A DNA stretch of 64,000 nt from Branchiostoma floridae (GCF_000003815.2 NC_049992.1:14922603-14986602), one strand, 5' to 3'. Counted from the stretch's first letter, positions 1-14,819 are shown. Notes: generated by a model from the sequence alone, not told the origin. A program made the numbers and translations.

Positions 1-1002
1 GGTCCTTACGTTATGAGAAGTCAACGTCAGTTCGATGGCAACCAACAAGCATTTTTTTTCAAATATTGATATCATTTCTTGGATTATTCAGGCTAAATTC
101 AACCATGTGATGCACCGTTCTTTTACACTCAACAGGTAGAGCCCATACCTCGTGCGATTACCATTCTGCGATTAGATTTACAATAAATTGCAGTCCAACA
201 CTGATAGATCTAACCGCTGTTTTTCAAATATATGATCAATCATACATGCAAAATGGACCGATAAATCATTTAACATGATGCTTAGTGGTCACACTAAAGA
301 TCGATTGCTTGATTAAGATAAGATCGATTTTATGTTTATGTACTATGTGAGCTTAAGGGACATGCTGTTATTCAATGCTTATGTTACGGACCATGGTCAT
401 CCATTAATTAAGAGAAAACCAGGTTAGCACATATTATATTGTTATAATCATTTCTTGTTACACGTGTAGTACATTAATCTTGGTGCCCCAAGTACACTTA
501 ATTGCTGATGTGTTTTAATATAACATTGTGTACAGGGTATTACATTTACAATGAGAGACAATTAAATCAATTAAATCAAACTTCATTTACACGACCAAAT
601 GTCGACCATAAAACGACAGTGACTTTTGTATGGTCAACTATAAAGTATAAAAAAGGAAAGACATTGATGAAATAAATCTTAAAACTCTACTAACTAAACA
701 GTATAGCATAATCTCCATACGATTATGCATGGGGTTAGACATGAGTGTCACTATATTTTCTAATTATTTTGCAATCTTTTATGTATTTACCTATTTTAGT
801 ATTATAAGGGCTGTCGGATCTAAAGATATAGTCAAATCTACTTCTGGTATCGAGTATCTTGGAATCTGTAGTATTTAGATATAGGAATGTGAAAAACTTC
901 TTGCGTAACATATCATACATAGAGCACTCACACATTTCGAATCTTTACATGACTTTCGACCGCTCCCTAAAAGCTTCCCAAGTAAGGTCATCGCTGGGTT
1001 AA
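1..1002. other. non-coding stretch
   Basis: AT-rich sequence with no open frame longer than about 66 codons and no recognisable domain. I see no RNA gene or repeat here. Confidence 0.5.
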
Positions 1003-1287
1003 GGTACTCTCTCACTGCACTGCATCAAACTTCCGTCATTGCGGGTTCGTTCACTGCGTCACTGTTTTGTTATTTTCTCCTATTTTGTTATAATTTAAAT
1101 ATTGCGTAATACGCATGACTTAGAAGACGACTTTTGTATCATTTTGATATTGCGTAATACGTCAAAGTATGACTTAGAAGAAGACAAAATACACAAAAAG
1201 GAAGAAATTTCGATCTGTATCTCTGAAATTCGTTAAGTATCTTTCGAACACCGCAGTGACGCAAGCTTGACACAGAGTGAACCTTTA
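1003..1287 (-). mobile_element. MITE family 1, copy A
   Basis: This is a short element with imperfect terminal inverted repeats. The left end reads CTCTCACTGCACTGCATC and the right end, read in reverse, gives a matching run ending in GTCAAGCTTGCGTCACTGCGG. The interior (ATTGCGTAATACG, AGAAGACAAAATACACAAAA) is the reverse complement of the interiors of the copies near 3.25 kb and 33.0 kb, so this copy is inverted relative to them. It contains no transposase frame and is therefore non-autonomous. The superfamily is not assigned because no clean target-site duplication could be read. Confidence 0.7.
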
Positions 1288-2283
1288 GGAGTAGCCTGAA
1301 ATCCATTCTATTATAGCTTCATTTCGCTTCACTGATCGCGTGCAACAGAATATGTCGTCCACAATTTTCACTTGTTACCTTTGCCAGAATGGCAAAGGCT
1401 AGGTTTTAGGCTTGTGTGTCCGTTTGTTAACGTTCTTCCGTCTGTGAACAGTATAACTCGAGAAGCCTTCGATGGATAATGATGATATTTGGTGGGTAGG
1501 AGTAGCACAAAGAAAGGTCAAGTTCGATAATGGGCCCTCTAGCAGCTTGCTAAGATACTGCAGCAGAACCTCAATGTTTGATATCTTTCTAAATTACTAT
1601 ATCGGCTGGTGCAGATGACATATAAAAGTGTCCGACTTCTAAGCACGGATCACTTCGCTCACCTTGCTCACGACTCACTCACGACAATGGTATGGGGAAG
1701 GTCGACAGTTCATGGTCAGCTATGTACAGTTGGAGCTATAATCTAGAATACATTGAAAATACATTACAAAATAAACGTCTTCTAGACGAAAGTACTTTGA
1801 ACTATGATTGTATGTTGTCCATAGAACCATAATCCTTTCGCCAATCCCTTTGCCCATAAAAACCTTGGTAATGAATAGAAGTATTTATTGGAACTTCAAT
1901 CATCCGAGTCTCGGGAATACTGCATTTTAAACGATAACTGAAAAGTAATGATTTAACAATAATACAAAGCCGTCTATGAGACACGGGAAGTACATCGGAT
2001 TGTAAGCCTCTACATAAAACAAGTAGTAACCTTTAAAAGGGGAGTAATATTATTGCATGGAGGCCCTTATAAACAAGGAGGGCTCGGGAGGCCTGAAAGG
2101 TCGACATATTATTCATAGAAAAGAAGAAAGAGGGATGCATAATCGTATTTGATTGCTAAACCGGTGACAACACAAACCTAGTGCTCACCTCCAATGCATT
2201 CAAGCTGACGTGCAAGCTGCTGTAGTCATTAATCACTCTTTACTTGTGTACAGACAGACAGGCCTGATAAGGTATTGTTCAAC
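1288..2283. other. non-coding stretch
   Basis: No supported gene. The only open frames are about 60 codons and show no domain features. Confidence 0.45.
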
Positions 2284-2668
2284 TCAGGCCATGTTGATTT
2301 GATTATGTGGATGACATCCGTGCGCGCATCAATTTTCGGCCGTTTCCAAATAAAATGTTTACAACCATACTGTAAACTGTACAAGCAGCTGAAAAATAAG
2401 CAAATATATGCCGTGGATTGCATAATGAAATATCACAAAACGTATACTAATGTCATGAAACATTCAAAGGTCAAAGAAGATAGGAAAGAACAACAAGGAA
2501 GAATCTTTTGTTCGGTATCCAATATTCTGTGTGTTCAGTCATTTGTTCAACCTTCCTGACCACTTAGATTTCAAGCTTTTTTTTTCAAACTTTTTTATTC
2601 GCGCGCTAGCATCAGTTTTTGGGTTCCCAGAGGATGTCATCCATATAGTCAAATCAATATGGCCTAAC
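2284..2668. repeat. inverted-repeat element, MITE-like
   Basis: Two arms are inverted copies of each other: 2284-2339 (GGCCATGTTGATTTGATTAT, then GGATGACATCC) and 2600-2668 (GGATGTCATCC, then AGTCAAATCAATATGGCC). The spacer is about 260 bp, AT-rich and without coding capacity. The pattern fits a short non-autonomous DNA transposon or foldback. Short open frames that cross the arms are by-products of the repeat. Confidence 0.65.
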
Positions 2669-3249
2669 TACATTGCTCAGTCATTACGCAGTGCTACTGT
2701 TGTGTTCTTTTATACTGCACTCTTGTCCTAAATGAAACTCTATGCAATATCAATATTATCCTTATTACCTTATTATTATTATTCTGACCTGACAGATATT
2801 GTGCAAGCTATGTATTGTGGAAATTGAGAAAAAAAAATTGATGGAAAATGTCCTAATTACTATATTATCTTAGGTCTCCCTGAGCTTACACCATCTAGAA
2901 AAAAAAACTAGAAAATTACATGTTCCTTTAATTTATTTACAAATTATGCTGACTTGGGTGACTATAGATTTCGCGACGTATTAAACTACTAAAAGAGTGT
3001 AACGTTAATATAAGGAAGTCTGTCTTGAATATTGTGATAAAGATCAAAACTTTTATTCCTTTTGCTAGCGGGCTGCGGTCAGCAGGATTTTGCTAGTGAA
3101 CCAGAAACACAACATTTTCTCCTGGGCCTTGTCGAGAAAAAAAAAACGTTGGCTAATTTTACTGGTGGTAACTGCAAAATGCATTCCTTTGCTGTTTGTT
3201 AACACAAAAGACTAAAAGCCATTAATATTTACCACGTATGGCCTGCTCA
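2669..3249. other. non-coding stretch
   Basis: AT-rich, with several poly-A and poly-T runs. No gene or clear repeat is visible. Confidence 0.45.
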
Positions 3250-3518
3250 CGGTAGTATCTCCCTGCACTTGGGGTACTCGTGCGGCACTGCGGGGTTCGT
3301 AGATGACTCAACGAATTTCATAATAAAGAATTTCACGATAAAGAACGAGTTTTCCTACGTTTTGTGTATTTTGTTGTCTTTTAAGTCCTATTGTTACATG
3401 TAATACGCAATATCTAATAACAAATTATAAAAAAAAAATCGGCGAAAATAACACAACAGTGTCTCAAGGAACGAACTACGCAGTGCCGCACTTGTGCCCC
3501 AAGTGGACCGAAATACCA
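3250..3518 (+). mobile_element. MITE family 1, copy B
   Basis: The terminal inverted repeats are TGCACTTGGGGTACTCGTGC on the left and GCACTTGTGCCCCAAGTGGA on the right. The interior (ACGTTTTGTGTATTTTGTTG, then a TAATACGCAATATCTAA-like run) closely matches copy C at 32995-33232 and is the inverse of copy A. There is no transposase frame. Confidence 0.75.
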
Positions 3519-6500
3519 CCTTAAGGTAAGGTAAAGCAATGAGGGGTAACCTCCTTGGTGTGGGACTTTAGATACACGTGCGAGTATTTGTATCACAAAC
3601 GCCATGAATTGCAATCTAAAGAACGTCAAAACCCTCTGAAATCCTCAAGACAGCAGGTAAGCGGTCATGAAACTGACAGAAAAACATCCAAATAGATCAA
3701 TTCGTCACAGATGGGGTTTCTTTAAACTGTCGTATTATGTCTTTTGTGTCCTTGGGGTAATCCTTTCCATGGTGACTGCGTCAGCAAAATGGTGGGAGGA
3801 ATAAGTTGTAGGTTGGATAAACATCTTCATCGCCACCGGGAAAGAAATCTACGCGTTTTGGATCGCATGCCTGCTAGCAAAGAGCCCTCTGTTCCGTGGT
3901 CTCGAGATAAGCCATATGTTATGTACGTGGCAGTCTTGATAGCTACTTCAATATTCCCCGTACTGCCAGTCCACTGATGGTTGAAACGACAGGGTAAGGT
4001 ACTAGTTACCAAGGATGCAATGTGCTTACAGTTGTCATATAAAAGTGAGATTGCTTTCAAATTTCACATACCGTGCAAGAGTCAATAGGATATGGCTGAG
4101 ATGTTTTATCAATAAAACTTGTCTGTTCCATGTGAAAAAGCAGGTAGCATTATTATTACGCCTCGCGATCATATAGTTTGACGGCGAAACTTGTGACAGT
4201 CATTCTCATAAAAGCAAATCTCCCTGTTACCTATTGGATGGGGCATCATCGCATTAAAGCTTTCCCGGGGGCACCTCGATACATCAAGTATTTCACATTC
4301 GATTGACCAATTCTAATCCTCAAATCCAATTGCAAATTGACAATCATAGAGCGAGGCGCCAGAACAATCCAAACATCCAACGGATAGGTTACGGGAAAAT
4401 TGTCCTGGAAAGCGGGGCAACGCGTTGGGGTGACCTTGATGACCTTTGGAAGTATTTTGGCAAGTTTGGGCAAGTATACATGTCTATTACAATTATATAT
4501 GACCAGGCTCGCGATTTTGACACAGAGTACTGGGAGGACCTTACAAATGACAGATCTACCTGGAGATGCACACTGCCCAGGCATTCATAGCTAAAACCAG
4601 GAGAAGCCAGACTGATGCGCATGGCAGAAGAAAAGTGAAACCAGACAAAAAACCTTTGCAACAGACCTGAGTCAACTTGCAGCTGAGATATGCCCTATGT
4701 GGCATATACTGCCATTATCTTACAGTATTCGTGTCATGACAAATAACACAGGTCTATAGATCAAAAACTTTGAAATCCGGTTCTAACAATGCAAAGGGGC
4801 CGATGGTAACCCTTTGCGGATTTTGCCGTGTGGGCGAGCTAGTGACCGATAAAACCTAGTGATTTAATCGGGCCAGGGGGAATAACCTCGTACAGACTTC
4901 CGATATCCTCTAACCCCCTCGGTTCATTTACAGAATCGTTGAAGAAAACAAAAGTGGACTGGCCGTACGTCTCAGCACGTTATTAATTCCGTACCGCCCA
5001 CATTAGCCGTTTTTTATTGATCAATCAATCGCAATTACCGTCACCGGATGGTGCTCACGAGGTCTTCTTCATAAGACAGATGGGGGGTAAAATGGCCCTA
5101 GACGCCGCCAACAATTGAACTGACGTCTCAATATGTCATCCCATAAAGTACATATTGCCCGGCGTAGCGCTTGAACCCTTCTCCGGCCACCTTTTATTGC
5201 CGGCGGATTTCTCAAGAAACTCTCATTTGCTTTTCTTCTGAAGAGTTACGATAATGTTCTTTAACCAACAACCCGCAACATAACCTTCCTTGCCTAGATT
5301 TACCGACTGTTTCTACTGGTGGGGATATAACGGGGTACGAGCTAGCGTCACAGTACATATCATTTCCTTTCATTCGTTTTTTTCTGCCACCCTCCGGGCA
5401 TGCATGTCTCATGACACGCTCCGCCGCATTGACTGATGTGAGTATGGCTTTATGACTCTACGTTCGAGTATTCCTCTATGTTTCTGGTATAAATCAAGCT
5501 ACTTATGGCAACAGAATATATAGGAGAGGGTGCATGGGGGAAGGTAAAACACGGCTAATAGCATCCTCTGCCTCCGTAATAACCAGATAAAGCTCTACAG
5601 ACCATATTCCCTGGAATCATTCCTTCTCGTACCAATGCCCCCCTGGAGAGATTAACACGAGAGGGACTCAGTGATAAAGGCGGAGAGTGTTCGAGGTACT
5701 TAGTCTCAGTTAGAGAAATGTTTGTAACATAACGTGATTTAAGAATTGATTTCAGTATGTTGACAATCTCTTGTGGGTTCTAGGTAGTGCCTGCTCCCAG
5801 AGATACTAATCCGATTTAGACCTCTAGAAAGTGCTGCCCTAATTCAGAAAGTTTGTTAAACACACAGATAAGGGTAAGTAGGGCAGTGGCAATGGAAGGG
5901 AAATGTGCACTGACAGCCGTAGCTGTATGGAAAGATTGATCTGTTAAAAATAGCGTGCATGTACGTGTACAGACTCTGATTACAAGTGCGACCACCACCC
6001 CGTGAGAGCAGATGCCTCGAAGGCAATAACTACAATGAGTAACTCGTGCAAGAGCTCTACTTTAGGAAACTCGTCTGTTGAGCGAGAGAGAAACACGAGA
6101 ATGTTAAAACTATTCCAACAGGTGAAGAACTGCCATGTTGCATATTTGCGAATCGTCAGTCTTACTGTAGGAGTTCTTATATCATCAAGTACAGGCTTAT
6201 GGATGGTTTTGAGTAGAATTGACTGTAGCAGAAACCGCTGTGAGTCTGATGAATCACAGTCAGGCAATGGGTACGGCGTCTGTCTGACACGTCTAACAAG
6301 TTTACCAAAATGCCGCAGGCAAAGGGTGTAAGGCAAGACTGATGCAACATGATTTGCCAAATGCAAGGCGCCGGCGCTTGAAGCCAGACTGCATAACGGT
6401 TCGAACACGATAGAAGTCGGGCGCATTGGCAGTCCAAAACGACTCCAAACAATAAGCCCTGTCCAGACCCATTTTCAAAATGCGATGGTTGATTGAGAAC

Positions 6501-8814
6501 ATAGTCTGTGTGAGAATAGCACAATAAAGCTAGTGTAATCTGTTCAGTTTTATAACGTTGATCCGACATGGGACAAGTACCTATTTGAGATTCCCGGTAA
6601 TCATGATTTGCTGCTGCAAGAGACTTGCTCCAATTTGAATGGATTGTATTCTGCAGGCAATCAGGCACATTAGGGTGGAATTTTACTGGTTTTAAGCTGC
6701 TTTGTTTCCATTGAGTAAGCCTTCTTGATACAACCCCCTGGCATCGCGGCATTTCCCCACCAGATTTCAGATACATGTGTTAGGAAATCCTGCACATGTC
6801 ATTCATGTCCGCGATTGCCTGCTGCGTGGGATTACCCAGTCATTGATTGATCTTGATCGGACCTCGTTTACAGCAAAAGGATTACGTTATAATTCAGCAC
6901 CGGATTGCGCATTTTCAAAACACTCCAATGCTTTTGTCGATATCTTTGTCAAGATCCGAGAACCCCACCACCCCCCAAACGGAAACTCCACGACACCTTC
7001 ACTACTACGACGCCCAAGGGAACATGTATAATCATGTTTGCCGTCGGTTTATTCACTCCGCAATCTCGCTCCCAAAATGCAAATGCTACTTCCTGGTGCC
7101 GACACCCGTTCTCTTCTAAGAATCAATCGAACGCTCAAAACGAATTATGACAATCACACCAGAAGCACTTTTTCTATCATAACGTTCGACTCCAACATCT
7201 CATTGAAAAATCGAACTAAAAGAAAAAAGGATAATTCCCTGTAGTATGAAAGATTCGGAGCCAGCCTTGTGCAAAGCACCCCAAAGCACATCGGAAAACA
7301 ATGTAGTGTAACTAATGCCCACCTTGAAGGAGTATCAAGAAAATGCAGAAGCGAGCACGGAAGGCAAATGGCCCGGATAAGAAAAGCTGAGCTGGCGGGC
7401 TAGACGGCGCCATTATTTCCAGCTTCCCCAAAAGCTGCGGATTCCGTCTAAGTGTGCCACCTTCCCTCTCTCTGATCAGCCTGGAAAGTCTGGCAGTCGA
7501 TATAATCCTACCCGGCCGTGTGTTTCTACTGTGGGGAGAGCTTCCCAGCATCCTCCATGCACCACGTGCCTATCCTATTACCGCTCAAACGAGGTGGAAG
7601 CTCCGGTGCCATCAGGGTCTAACCTTGCCTTCTGTACTTAAGACTGTCCTTTTCACTGCAATGTTCCAACGTATGCACATTACATTTTTTGCGTTATTTG
7701 ATTACTCCACGCACCCCGCAGTCTTTTTGGTCTCAATCACACACGGTTGCCCCGTGGGCCTTTTATTCCATCGGTAAGGAATTTTCAGGCAAAGCTTAAA
7801 ATGCCTGTATTAATGGCCATGCAGCCAGCATTTTTATTTCCATCACACGGGGGCACATTTTGGGCACTGCATTATCGGGAGTGTGTATGTAACGCCTGCA
7901 GAATCCATTTAAAACCTCCCGCGGCATTCGCAGTCGTAATACTACATCATTCCCACACTCCCGTCAGCTACTGCAAGATGGATGGCGTTTTAACATGACA
8001 TTTCCTTATATTTATGGGGGGACAAAAGCGAAATGTCTTATACCCATCCAATTTATTTGTAGGCCTGTTCCATCTTGAGTCCGGTAACGATCGGATTTCA
8101 TGTATATATAGACATCCCGCCACACAAAAAAATTCGTAACTGAAAATCGTTTTTTCTGCCTCCTGACTTACACAAGTCACGCCTGAACTATTTGTTACTT
8201 CTGGATTCAATACTGGTAGACATTGTGGAATGAACGTAAGGGTACTTATACATTTTCATGAGACGCACTGCTCAACGATTTTACTCTGACTTACATTAAG
8301 AGACATTCTTTAGTTAAAATTACTACATCCTCAGCATGTATAAACAGGTTGCTTTTCGTCGTAACCATTTCTTTGCCAACACTAAGATATTGCAAATCTT
8401 AGTAGAGCCATTACTGCATTGAAAGTATTCCTTCCAAAAGTGACTCTTGGTGCAGATTTTTTTGCTTTTATGTCTTACATAGACATCTGGTAAGTGGATT
8501 TATCAACTTTTATAATGCAGTGTGCTTAAGGGCCATCGTAAATTCCGTACCTTTAAAAGCTATGTTTCTTTATCATATTCAAGAGACTGCATAAAGACGC
8601 GCCTACAGGGGTGTACATTTAATTTACCTGAATTCATGTAACGGGCTCTTGTCTAGACAGGAATGGTAAAAGAGCTAGCAGCTAGACAGCTTAGCATTGG
8701 CAAGCAAACACATAATATCTACCTTCACAGGATCTAGCATAGGAAACTACTGATATGTTTCCTATTTTAAACACATTCGGTTCGTTGTGAAAAGCCTCTA
8801 TCCTGACACCTGCT
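3519..8814. other. gene-poor stretch of about 5.3 kb
   Basis: Several open frames of 80-199 codons occur here, the longest on the minus strand at 6177-6776. None shows a recognisable domain, signal peptide or splice context, and several overlap one another on opposite strands. I regard them as chance frames. No RNA gene is seen. Confidence 0.4.
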
Positions 8815-9021
8815 AAATAATGTGTCTCTAATTGAAATGTTAAATGTTATTCCGCTAATTTTCATCAGCGGCAACTTTGGAAGAAGAAGAAGAAGAAACG
8901 CAACAATTAAAACAACAATTTCCCTTTCCTGAAGCTAAAGATAAAAAGTTGCTATAATATATCATGTACTAAGCATAATATGTCTCTAATTGAAACGTTT
9001 AATGTTATGCCGCTAATTGTC
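8815..9021. repeat. diverged direct duplication, about 158-bp offset
   Basis: A block of about 49 bp beginning TGTCTCTAATTGAAA, with GTTATTCCGCTAATT following, at 8815-8863 recurs at 8973-9021. A GAA triplet microsatellite lies between the copies at 8881-8898. Confidence 0.6.
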
Positions 9022-12000
9022 AAAAATATCTTACGCGATATAGTCTAATGTTCAGATTGGAATCCTTGCGCACAAACTGTGTAATTAGACTTTACCCTCC
9101 CCATACACAGCCATAACTCAACTGTCATATCATGTTTCCGGGAAAATACCCATGGCTTCTTTTTGACTTTCCAGACTTATTATCTGTGTTCAGTGATTGT
9201 AACACTGTCATGTTTTACCCCAAAGTAACAGAACCTAAATATGACGAATGTAGAGCATGAATAACACTGGTTTTATAAAAGTTACGACTTAAATCCGGCA
9301 GAATATGCTTAATGATATAGGTATAGAAAATAAATGTTCCCAAGTTCCTTTAATTAAACTCCATTAAAACTGTACTTTGGGTTTAAAAGTGGGCATTACT
9401 GTCATATCAATATCCCCTTATCACTTCAGAACACTGACATAACTATTGGTATGGGACACAGTTAATAACGAAAGCAACTTTGATATGACTATATCCTGTA
9501 TTAAAGGCTTATGACCATTAATTTTGATTTAAAACCCTGTTTTATTCCCTGGGTTTAAAGAACAGTATGAAATCATGACGTGTTATAGGCCATTGGTGAA
9601 AGGCGACGACCGTTCGTAATCAATTTGGTGTTTCTAAAGACGAAGAGCTGTACGAAGTGTACTTAGTACTGTAGTTTCAGGATTAATGCCTATTTATCAA
9701 GCTAAGTATGCACCGTCTAAGACAGTAATTAGCAAGGGAATTAAATCTCATGAACCGAGGAACAGATTAAGGAACAAAGCGTGTTCACGAGATGATACGA
9801 GCTATTTAGAATATTGACGGTGTCCGAAGGAACGACCCGAAAAGACCCTAATATCCAAAGGCATTCATCTCTATTTACTAAGTTTAATGGAGCGGAGGGT
9901 ACAACGAGCCCTCCTAAGAGCTTAGGAACTCCACAGCATCAAAACCTATTTTGATCGGATGGATTGTTTCAAACGTTACCCCTAATGGATTTAAGAGTGG
10001 CGATCGAAGGTGCCACTTTCCAAATCCGTAGACATTCCGTTGCCTTTCACTTCAATAAGATCATATAATATTTGAAAATTTTTTATGAATTTCAGCTACG
10101 AAATAACGTATTCGTAAATCCAAAATTCTCCCGATTATTACGATGATAGTTGTTCTTGATGCGTACCAAAAACTAAATGAAGCGCATGTATTCGTCGAAC
10201 AGATTTGACGCTTCAAGGTTAAAACCGGAATGGGTATGCTTCGTATGCGGAAGCTCACTGCGTATGTGTCCTTACATTAAATGAGGTTAGCATTTGATTG
10301 CACAGTCACCCACTACCTTTATATTTCCTACGCGCAAATATAGCAAAACAAAGGCTGTGCTTTATCACGTTCACACAGGGTAACTTGTCCATAAAACAGT
10401 TAAAATATCACAAGGAATAAGTCACCAACAGTCTGGGTACATACATCAAGCGTTTCCCATCATAGCTATGTGTCCCTATGGATTCTGCAGGAAGATAATG
10501 TCCGTCATAATTAAAACGAATGGTGATCCATGCTTAGTTCTCCAAGTTATCTGATTGGGGAAAGAGTGAGAAATTACCGGTAGTAAATTGACAATGGCGT
10601 TGCCAATACTTGTAGTCAGTCGACTGTGACATGCCTGGCGGTGAGAGAGTCGGTGCTATAATCGGCAGGACAGACAGCGGTATAAACTATAGGATTTAGT
10701 GAAAGCTCTGATGGCTCTTTTCCATTTGTGAAAATGCAGTGAATGTCACAAAAGGTCTGATACTTCCTAATGGTATTCTTTGTATTCCGTGCCAGGCTTT
10801 GAGTGAAATAACGAAAAGTTCACGCCTGTAGTATTGGGAGGGATGTTGTTGTCCGGAAAGGTTGCCTGTCTGACACAACGCCAACTCCAGACTTAAGAAA
10901 AATGTAGCTACCCGTACGTACATTCATAAAACATGCAAAGGAAGGAGTTATGTCAAAAACACGATTATTGAGTCTATGAATACTTGTTTTGACGTCCAAA
11001 CGGAAATACAAGTTTATATGTTACACGACCAAAATTCAAATGATAATTTGACATTTTTCACAGAAATAATCGAAATACACGTGCACAATGACATTGTTGA
11101 TTTGTATGATACGGTATGGTAATGTCCGTGTGGTATTTGATGTTACCTGTACCACTTAGGCAAACGATCTCTTGTGTATGCACATCCTTGCAATGTGTCG
11201 GCTTTTGCGATGGGAACTAAGGGCCCTTGTCAGATTTACTTTTCCTACGGAACTGTACTGCCTGGCAGGTCGCTATATCATAGACGATTACTGTCAATAT
11301 TCCCCGCTTATGGGAAGGCTTTTAGACACTAATTACACCATGATCTCTCAGTGTTTTTACATATTAAGACAGTCAAAACCTTGGGGAAATAATTGCGTTT
11401 CTTGCGGAGGGGAAAACACAGCTAATGCTCTTTGAGCCGCTAAAGTACTTCACGATATTGCTGGGGGTCACATGCGTTAGATAACGTTTTAAAAATAGTA
11501 ACAGGGATATGTACTCGAGGGTAGCTGAACAATAGGAATGGGATAATATACACCTTGGATATTACTCTTGCGTCTGTGTATTACATTTACTGCAATCAAA
11601 GTCATTAATGTAGTCCCGTAATAGAACTCTCCGAGAGGTTTAATTCGTGAGCGCGCCATATGACTGTGTGCCGAACGAACCATTTCCTGTCAGACTTCCC
11701 TTCACGACATAATCAAACGCCTAATACCTATCTTGATCATATATCACTCTATACACAAATCAAATCACAATGTCTGGTTAGCCTGTCTGGTCAATTCTCA
11801 TAACATTAATCTATTAATGTTATAAGATTAATATGTTAATCTAAATACAATCTAAAACTCCAAGTAAACTCGACGGAGTGATTGAATGAAATATAATACT
11901 TTTACAATAAAAGATACTTGCAAAAAATGCAGAGTTAAGAGGTGAACGTCCTGTGTCGAATACATTCCAGTATGGAAATGTAAGATGGGTATTCTAACTA

Positions 12001-12345
12001 TGTTGCTCTAATGAATTTAATTACTTATGGCACATTTTAATATATAGGCAAATATGGGAGGCTTATGCATGATTAACCTGTCAATCATATATGGCTGTTT
12101 TCTGTGAAATTTTGTCGGCAAAGTCATGCACGCGGCATTTGCAATCAATGCCGCAACTGAGGCATATCCATTACTTTCCCTTCTGAAGGCCCCAACCTCC
12201 AGTGTTTGTCGTTTTGATTTGTCTTGGTCACATTTATACAGAGAGTTGACATCTTGGTGCGACGTTGCAATATAGGATACATATATGTGTAGGCTACACT
12301 AACACTGTTTGCGTTACGGTAGTGTCATAGTCTGTATAGACTGAC
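9022..12345. other. non-coding stretch
   Basis: No supported gene. Open frames stay below 90 codons and none carries a recognisable motif. Confidence 0.4.
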
Positions 12346-12376
12346 TGACAGAGAGAGAGAGAGAGAGAGAGGGGGA
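12346..12376. repeat. GA microsatellite
   Basis: A run of about ten GA dinucleotides ends in a short G tract. It makes a serine-leucine-rich artefact frame on the minus strand. Confidence 0.85.
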
Positions 12377-14209
12377 CACTAACACTGTACACATACTCGT
12401 AGCCATGGATGGATATGCATAACATTGAGCCAGATATTAGGAATAAAGAATAAAGAAGATTGAAGGACTTTATTGCACATTGGAGATAAGAGAGCAGATA
12501 TTCTTTATGGTCAAAGTTGCCTGGTTGCACTAAAATATGAATTTGTGTTAAGAACTTATTAGTAATTGTGAATGAAACAGCGAAATATGTTTGGTACAAC
12601 ACTATACAGTTCATATCTCTCTTCGCTATACAATCACACAATCGTACAATATATTTTATTACAGAATGTCAGTCATCTTTTATTCCGTCTAAATTACAAT
12701 GTTTGCATAGCCTGTGTTCCAGAGGGGTGCGGGTATATGTCTTACGTTTCCAATGTGTAGAACAAGATAGAGACGGCAATATGGTAAACTCACCGACTTT
12801 ACCACTGTGACGATGGGGATCCCGATCGGAGTCGGTCAATCTAACGATCTACCGTTGAAAGACATACAGACATTTTAAACTTCAATCTTTGTTTTTTTTC
12901 TATGTCAATAAATTGACTAGAAACGCATAATTCATAAATGAGGAACCATCCTAATACATGTCTGGCATCCTGCTCGGTAGGACACTGGTAAAATCAGCGG
13001 TTCTATGAGATTGCAATCGCTACACTAACGCATGCCTAAATGTTTGAGGATCCCAAGTGCATGGAACCCATCAGCACCAATGTTCCACTAATTTCACATA
13101 TGTGAAATATTGTTCTGATTGTTTGGCAGCTTTCAAAATCTTCAGAACTGGAACTTCAGTCTTGTAAGAAAAACCAACACAGATACTGCTAAAAGAACCT
13201 GTGATGCAATGACCTCCATATGAGTTCGTGTGTGTTATTGTCGATTAAACACTGAGTCTTGGCCTAACTTGGTGAAAGTTTACCTTGAGAGACTTCACCC
13301 CTGACATCTGAGATTGATGACTGGGATTACGTTAAATAAAACAAAGCTCGCTATATCAGATTTCATCCAACCTAAAACATAGCTCAGACAAAGAGATGCC
13401 ACCGTGTGGATTAAGCTGACAAACGACGTGTCAAGGTTTTCTCGCTTTCCCGTAAATTTAACAAACACGTGTAGATTAATGTCGTCGTCTTTAATGTCCT
13501 ACCTGTCACTGTCTAAAGATAAGAGAGCCATTTTGAAAGCGGTCAATTGCATACAATGTTGCAAGATTCATAGGGCGGCTAGAAACTTTTTGGTGGTGCG
13601 AAACCACTTGCTCTCGCCAATCGCTGGCTTCAAAACCGCAATTAATCACCTGACTTCATCTTTATCTTCTTTCGTCCGTCCTGGACACTTAAAGAATTGC
13701 TTCCTCTAGAAACGCAATATAAGACGCGAGCCGAGTAGAATCTGGTGAAAGATCGCTTGCCGTTCCATTGAAAAATTATAGTCCGTCGTGCAAAGGAGGC
13801 CTCTTGAATGGAAAACTGAGATAAGTTCTTAATTCAGCATTCCTAGGTGCGCGGCACCCTACTCACATATAAATCATCCAAAGTCTTTAATTAAACGTGA
13901 ACCAATAAAAGCGACTTCCTTCCATCATGCCAATATCCAAGCTCAAAGCAAAGGAAATCCAAGACAATGCTGCTAGGTTTCACACATATTGGTGACGGCA
14001 TTTCAGTGTTAAGTTATACGTTTGGTCTTAAAGCGGAGGTCAATTTACGAAACAAATTATGGCATATTTCCACTAAACTCGCGAACGTGATCATCATCGA
14101 AGATGAAATATTAGGGATAGAACACCGTGATGATGTTTTGAGTTTTAAACTAACGTGGTTCTTCCGCTTCTTACTCACACTATCCACACTATCTGATTGC
14201 AACGGACTG
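12377..14209. other. non-coding stretch
   Basis: No supported gene. Frames of up to about 101 codons near 13.4 kb and 14.0 kb have no visible domain. Confidence 0.4.
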
Positions 14210-14726
14210 CACATGCCCTGGGTATGAAATTTTCTAATGGTCCTGTAAATCCGTAAAAGCATTTTGCATTTAGGCATGCACCCTACTAACGCGGCGTCGC
14301 TGCGTTCTATGTTGGATTTGCGTTACCATAATGCCTTTAGATATGGGGAAATCATGAAAAACGTACAAAACGTACAAATATTTTTGCTGTGTGGAATTGT
14401 TTAAAATATGTCGTCAAAAAAGTTTATTATCGATGAAACTGGTTGAGTGCTCTGTCGAATCACTCAGCCCCAGCGAGGTCGCAATCGTTCCGTAGCTTCA
14501 GTGAGACACCCGCTTTGAGTCACACTATTCAAGAATTCGTGTTACATATATAGTGTCATAGAAGGCAGTTAGAAATAATAATTTCCCGTCATCATGCCGT
14601 GTGGTTGAACGCAAATTCGTGTCAATCTGATCACAAAGGTCCAACATGTCTCCACATGCCCCGGGATGAAATTGCCTAATGGTCCTCTAAAACCGTAAAT
14701 GCATTTTGCATAACGGGCACCCTCCA
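14210..14726. repeat. pair of diverged direct repeats
   Basis: About 75 bp starting CACATGCCCTGGG at 14210-14285 recurs at 14653-14726, starting CACATGCCCCGGG. Both contain TAATGGTCCT, CCGTAAA and GCATTTTGCAT in the same order. The offset is about 443 bp. Confidence 0.6.
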
Positions 14727-14819
14727 CTATCCTCCATCAGGTTACCTAGCAGGGTGGTACCAAATTGAAAAGAAACGAAAATGTGATCAAAGGTTGGGCA
14801 CGAATTCAAACGGTACACA

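Noticed and set aside
4246..4590. Overlapping frames of 95-112 codons on both strands
   Set aside because: Neither strand gives a recognisable domain and no splice structure could be built around them.
6177..6776. 199-codon open frame on the minus strand
   Set aside because: No recognisable domain, signal or membrane segment; overlapping frames on both strands. Probably chance.
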